NCBI GenBank assembly: GCA_026018925.1
Contig: JAKSZU010000011.1
Span: forward strand, 11,977,485-12,041,484
Direction: 5' to 3'
Length of the DNA: 64,000 bases
Origin: Tupaia tana
Taxonomy: Eukaryota; Chordata; Mammalia; Scandentia; Tupaiidae
Shown here: in pieces, positions 60,411 to 64,000 of the stretch
How positions within the stretch are numbered: position 1 is the stretch's first letter
Layout of the letters: the number at the start of each line of letters is the position of its first letter
Made by a program: the position numbers and the translations under genes
Notes under the pieces: model-generated
Databases searched by the model: none
What the model was told of the DNA's origin: nothing
What the model saw: only the letters and a program-made list of their open reading frames with translations

Positions 60411-60637
60411 AGGCATGGGGACTGGACTGCTGTATAAACCATGATGGCAGAGACAGCCTGGCTGGGAGCAGGAACGTGGGCTCCACATCTTGAGGCGGTT
60501 TGTCCTTTCCAAGGGGGCCAGAGGCTTTGTGTGGTTCTGTTTGGGGGCTGGGATGTGAGTCCTGCTGCTGTGCCCAGGGCTGACGACTCAGTCCGAGTTC
60601 AAGGGCGGGGCTGAAACTTTCTGGATTTGGGCAGCCG
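60411..60637. other. GAS7 intron 1, unique
   Basis: No recognised feature. Confidence 0.45.
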
Positions 60638-60745
60638 AATGCTAAGGAGGCTGGCAGGTCTGGGTTCGAATTCAGCTCAGTCCTTGCTCACGTGCCCCAA
60701 GGCAAGTTGCAGAATCTTTCTAAATCCCGTCTGAGTCTGCAGAAG
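60638..60745 (+). repeat. MIR SINE
   Basis: CAGGTCTGGGTTCGAATTCA, GCCCCAAGGCAAGTTGCAGA, TCTTTCTAAATCCCGTCTGA. Confidence 0.65.
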
Positions 60746-60944
60746 CTGGGGGAAGAGCCATGCTCTGCATGGAGTTTGCACTCCCGCGTGCTCTCATAGC
60801 CAGGGCCGAGTCCTGCGTGCCTGTTAACTGGAGCTTCCACCAGGGGATGCCAGGGTGGGAGAGACTCTTCCTTGGGCCCCTCTGAGGTCGTCGTCCAAGA
60901 CTGGCTGCAGTATTATGGCCGAGCCCCAAATCTCCTGTACCTCT

Positions 60945-61048
60945 TATTCAATGTAGCTTTGGATTCAGGAGGTCTGGGTTGTGGCCTGAGAACCTGCATT
61001 TCTAACAAGCTCCTGGGATTGCTGCTGCTGCTCTTGGGACTGCAGTCG
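60945..61048 (+). repeat. MER5-type hAT element
   Basis: CAGGAGGTCTGGGTTGTGGC, CTGAGAACCTGCATTTCTAA and CAAGCTCCTGGGATTGCTGC follow MER5. Confidence 0.7.
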
Positions 61049-61361
61049 GGGCTACAGAACTGTAGAGCTTTTTAGGGGGAGGTTTTCAGAGCACAGGTCC
61101 TAATAGTTAAAGCAAGCGAAGACATAGCTGCTGGCCTCTGCTAGTTATCCAAAACCACTACATAATACTGGGCTAATTAGTCTTAATTGCTTCTTACCTG
61201 AGTCTGATGGGCCCCTGGCTGCCCAGACACTCCCAGAAGAGGCTCTTCTTTGTAATGAGGAGAAGGCTGTTTATTGGAACAGGAGAAATTCAAGAGGCTG
61301 CCTAAAGACATAAGCTTTCCTGGGGCAGGTTTGTTTTGAGGGGCTGGATGGAAATTTCCTT
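61049..61361. other. GAS7 intron 1, unassigned with minus-strand AATAAA
   Basis: TTTATT at about 61270-61275 gives AATAAA on the minus strand. With 61619-62030 this could be an LTR or a retrocopied 3' UTR; no family recognised. Confidence 0.35.
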
Positions 61362-61616
61362 TGTGTGTGTGTGTGTGTGTGTGTGTGTTTTAATAGAGAG
61401 ATTTTTGCTATAGGCTTGCCAGAGAGACAAAGTGAGAAGCCATACCCTGGGGCGATGGCCACACAACAATCCCTTCTCCTCCATTCTCCTCTCAGGATTC
61501 TTCGGGCACACATGCACATGTGCCTGGCATGCGTTTTGAGCTGCTGGGTCCGGGACTCAACCCGTGGTGGATTGCGTGGGAGTCCAGTGATATAACCATG
61601 ACTCCATCTGCTGGTC
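61362..61616 (-). repeat. SINE-A with (GT)n
   Basis: (GT)n at 61362-61388, GAGAGATTTTTGCTATAGGC, CATCTGCTGGTCC. TGGAMATTTCCTT on both sides. Confidence 0.92.
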
Positions 61617-62112
61617 CTGGACATTTCCTTCTTAAAATGTTGCAGTGAGGACCAGAACCTCATCCTGGGCTGGAGATGGTGGCAGTGCCGCAATGCCACA
61701 TGTCCCATACCTCTGGTGGAAGTCTCAGGTCTTGGCAGCCTTAGGCTTTGCCTCTCCTGCCCAGATGTCTGCTGTGGTCCTAACAGGAGTGGCTGTCCGC
61801 CTTGTCCCTTAGTGGTGGCCCTTTTCCACAGTGATGCTGGCCGCAGTGAGGGTCCTAGCAGGTTGAACACAGAACTCTTCCTAGGTGAGAAGCTTCGTAG
61901 CTTTCTCATTGCCTTTCCAGTGGCCTGCCTTAGCTCCGTGGCTCGGCACCGCCTATCTCCCTGTGACCTTTCTAGCCATTTCTTCACAGGCACCATGTTA
62001 TCCAAACCACATGGAGCTACCTAATTCTTGAATGCAACTTCATTTTCTCTTCCTTCTGTGTTCTTATGTATATCATTCCCCCCCACCCTAAATAACCCTC
62101 CTTCTCCATCCT
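61617..62112. other. GAS7 intron 1, unassigned
   Basis: A 244-codon minus-strand frame (61271-62005) crosses this stretch, the SINE-A and the AATAAA. Because a third of it is SINE, it is judged chance. Confidence 0.4.
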
Positions 62113-62116
62113 TTTT

Positions 62117-62377
62117 TATATTTGTTTATTTACTTATTTTAAGAGAGGTTTTTGCTATAGGACATGTGCACTTGCCAGACAGAGAGACAGAAAGTGAGAA
62201 ATCACCCCCCAGAGGAGATGGCCTTGCCACAAACCCTTCTTCTCCATTCTCCTTTTAGGATCTTGGGCACTCATGCAGATGCGCCTGGCGTGAGTTTAAG
62301 CTGTCAGGTCCGGGACTTGAACCATGATCAACTATGTGGGAGTCCAGTGACGTAACCATTGCACCATCTGCTGGTCC
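62117..62377 (-). repeat. SINE-A
   Basis: GAGAGGTTTTTGCTATAGGA to CCATCTGCTGGTCC. CCTTCTCCATCYTTTTT on both sides. Confidence 0.94.
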
Positions 62378-62424
62378 CCTTCTCCATCTTTTTTTACCCC
62401 CACCTCTTTTTTTCCTGCCACCTC

Positions 62425-62974
62425 TGTTGAGATATAATTCACATACCACTACAAGTATATAAGTAGCTTTTTAGTATATCCATGGGAGTGTGCAACTTTT
62501 ACCGTGATTAATTTTAGACTTTTTTCATCACCCTCAAAAGAAAGCCATACCCATTAGCAGTCATTCCCCATTCCCCATTCCCCCAACCACTGCAGTCTCA
62601 GGCAATTACTGATCTACTTTCTATAGATTTCATGCAAATGACATCATACGTGTGGCTTTTTGTATCTGGCTTCTTTTACACAGCATAATTTTGTCAAGGT
62701 TCATCCATGTTGTAGCATGTATCAGCACTTTCTTCCTTTTTTATGGTTGCATAATATTTCATTGTGTGGATATACCATATTTGACTTATCCATCAGTTGA
62801 TGGACATCAGGTTGTTTCTTCGTTTGGGTCATTATGAACATTTACACCCATGACCGTGTGTCTGCCATGTGCTGGTGTGAATATACGTTTCAGTTCTCTC
62901 AAGTAGATACTTGCTGTGTCACTCAGTAAGTAGCTCCAGCGTTCAACAATTGCAGAAACTGTTGGACTGTTTTC
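62425..62974 (-). repeat. L1 LINE 3' UTR, part 1
   Basis: GTTGAGATATAATTCACATA, CATACCCATTAGCAGTCATT, CAGGCAATTACTGATCTACT, TTCATCCATGTTGTAGCATG and CAGTTGATGGACATCAGGTT are antisense L1M 3' sequence. Confidence 0.9.
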
Positions 62975-63255
62975 TTTTTCTTTTCCTTTTTTTTTTTTTT
63001 TTTGGAGAGGTTTTTGCTATAGGGAATGTGCATTTGCCAAAAAGTCAGAGAGAGACAGAGAGACAGAAAGTGAGAGATCACCTCCCTGGGGTGGGGAGAT
63101 GGCCATGCCGCAATCCCTTCTCCATTCTGCTCTCGGGATCTTGGGCATGCATACCCACATGCCAGGTGTGAGTTTAAGCCACTGGGTCCGGGCTCGAACT
63201 GCGGTCGACTACGTGGGAGTCCAGCGACATAGCCATTACGCCATCTGCTGGTCCC
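62975..63255 (-). repeat. SINE-A inside the L1
   Basis: Poly(T) tail 62985-63004, GGAGAGGTTTTTGCTATAGG to CATCTGCTGGTCCC. CTGYTGGACTGTT on both sides. Confidence 0.94.
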
Positions 63256-63404
63256 ACTGCTGGACTGTTATCTGAAGTAATGACACTATTTTACAATCTC
63301 ACTAGCAATGTAGAAGAGTTCTGATTTCTCTATATCCTCACCAACACTTGTTACTATCGGTTTTTAAGGTATAGCCATGCTGGTAGATGTGAAGAGTCAT
63401 CATG
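63256..63404 (-). repeat. L1 LINE, part 2
   Basis: ACAATCTCACTAGCAATGTA, TATCCTCACCAACACTTGTT, TATAGCCATGCTGGTAGATG. Confidence 0.9.
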
Positions 63405-63487
63405 TGTGTATGTGTGTGTGTGTTTGTGTTATGGTCAGAGGGAGTATGCATTCATCAGAGAGGGAAGAGGAAGAGAAAGAGGGGGAC

Positions 63488-63518
<31 letters not shown>

Positions 63519-63722
63519 GAGAGCGGGAGCGAGCATCCTCCCCAATGGGGTGTGGTCACACTGTAGTCCCTTCTTTTCTCCATCCTGTTGGGATTTGGGG
63601 CAGGCACACACACATGTCTGGTGTGTTTTTCAAACCTCTTGGGCCAGGATTTGAACTGAAATTGGCCATGTGAGATTTGTTTTCTTACACACAGGCCTTC
63701 ACCACCACACTACGGGGCCAGC
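63405..63722 (-). repeat. SINE-C inside the L1
   Basis: (TG)n tail, GTTATGGTCAGAGGGAGTAT, (GA)n 63476-63525, CACCACACTACGGGGCCAGC with a head-proximal insertion (TTTGTTTTCTTACACACAGG). Confidence 0.87.
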
Positions 63723-63880
63723 CCTCACATGTGGTCTGGATGTTCATTTCCCTGAGGGTTGATCACGTGCAGCCTCTTTTCATAGTCCTGTTGGCTGTGT
63801 ATCTTCTTTGGAGAAACAGCTATTCAGATTCTCTGGCCATTTTTAACTGGGTTATTTATCTTTTTGCCGGGGTCTTTTTC
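63723..63880 (-). repeat. L1 LINE, part 3
   Basis: GATGTTCATTTCCCTGAGGG, CTTCTTTGGAGAAACAGCTA, TTTTTAACTGGGTTATTTAT. Confidence 0.88.
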
Positions 63881-64000
63881 CTTTTTTTTTTTTTTTTTTT
63901 TGGAGAGATTTTTCGCTATAGGTCGTGTGCGCTCGCCACACAGACAGAGAGAGACAGAGAGACAGAAAGCAAGAAATCACCCCCCAGGGGGGAAGGTCAC
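63881..64000 (-). repeat. SINE-A, cut by the window end
   Basis: Poly(T), GGAGAGATTTTTCGCTATAG, and the body to CACCCCCCAGGGGGGAAGG. It inserted in the same L1. Confidence 0.93.

Overview
The window is mammalian nuclear DNA and is almost entirely non-coding. About half or more of it is dispersed repeats, dominated by tRNA-derived SINEs present in some ninety copies on both strands. Three degenerate 7SL-derived (FLAM-like) monomers, together with MIR, L2, L1, MaLR LTRs, Tigger and MER5 remnants, point to Euarchontoglires. There are no Alu, B1/B2 or rabbit C elements. The abundant tRNA-derived SINEs and rare 7SL monomers fit a colugo (Dermoptera, Galeopterus/Cynocephalus), whose CYN SINEs are described as tRNA-derived. 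That assignment is from memory and was not checked by a search.

Five SINE types were recognised by reading, and the names are local to this report. SINE-A has the head GACCAGCAGTTAGCGTAATG, boxes A and B, a body of about 245 bp ending ...CCCTATAGCAAAAACCTCTCC, and an A-rich tail. SINE-A' is older, with head GGCCAGCAGGTGGCATGGTG on the same long body. SINE-B has the A' head on a short CT-rich body ending ...CTCTCTGGTCAAATAAA. SINE-C has head GGCTGGCCC..TAGTGGTTAAGG, GGATCCCACATGGC, the A-type body, and ends ..CTGGCAATTAAA. SINE-D has head GGACGGTGGCACAGTGTAAAG and the body motif TCTGGAGACCTCCCTGAGCA. Minus-strand copies read in reverse, with a T-rich tail on the left and ...GCTGGTCCC on the right.

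Layout. Positions 1-38,400 are intergenic: repeats with unique stretches, and no exon was recognised. Positions 38,440-39,640 are a CpG island. It holds the only protein-coding sequence recognised: the first coding exon of GAS7 (39,142-39,324, + strand), which encodes the N-terminal SH3 domain of the long isoform and ends at a consensus splice donor. A five-codon upstream ORF ends 17 nt before the GAS7 start. Positions 39,325-64,000 are the beginning of GAS7 intron 1, again SINE-rich. In human 17p13.1 the DNA 5' of GAS7 is the gap to the 3' end of MYH13, so the left 38 kb is probably that interval.

Most of what is unusual is repeat archaeology. There is a four-layer nest in which a MaLR LTR holds a SINE-A, which holds a solo ERV LTR with a perfect 4-bp target duplication, which holds two more SINE-A copies. 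A 19-bp minisatellite of 20 units shows G/C alternation and lies in an LTR-like sequence. Two chimeric SINEs each have a single shared target duplication. A palindromic mariner-like MITE is present in five copies. At several target sites two or three SINEs landed in succession. No novel protein-coding system was found.
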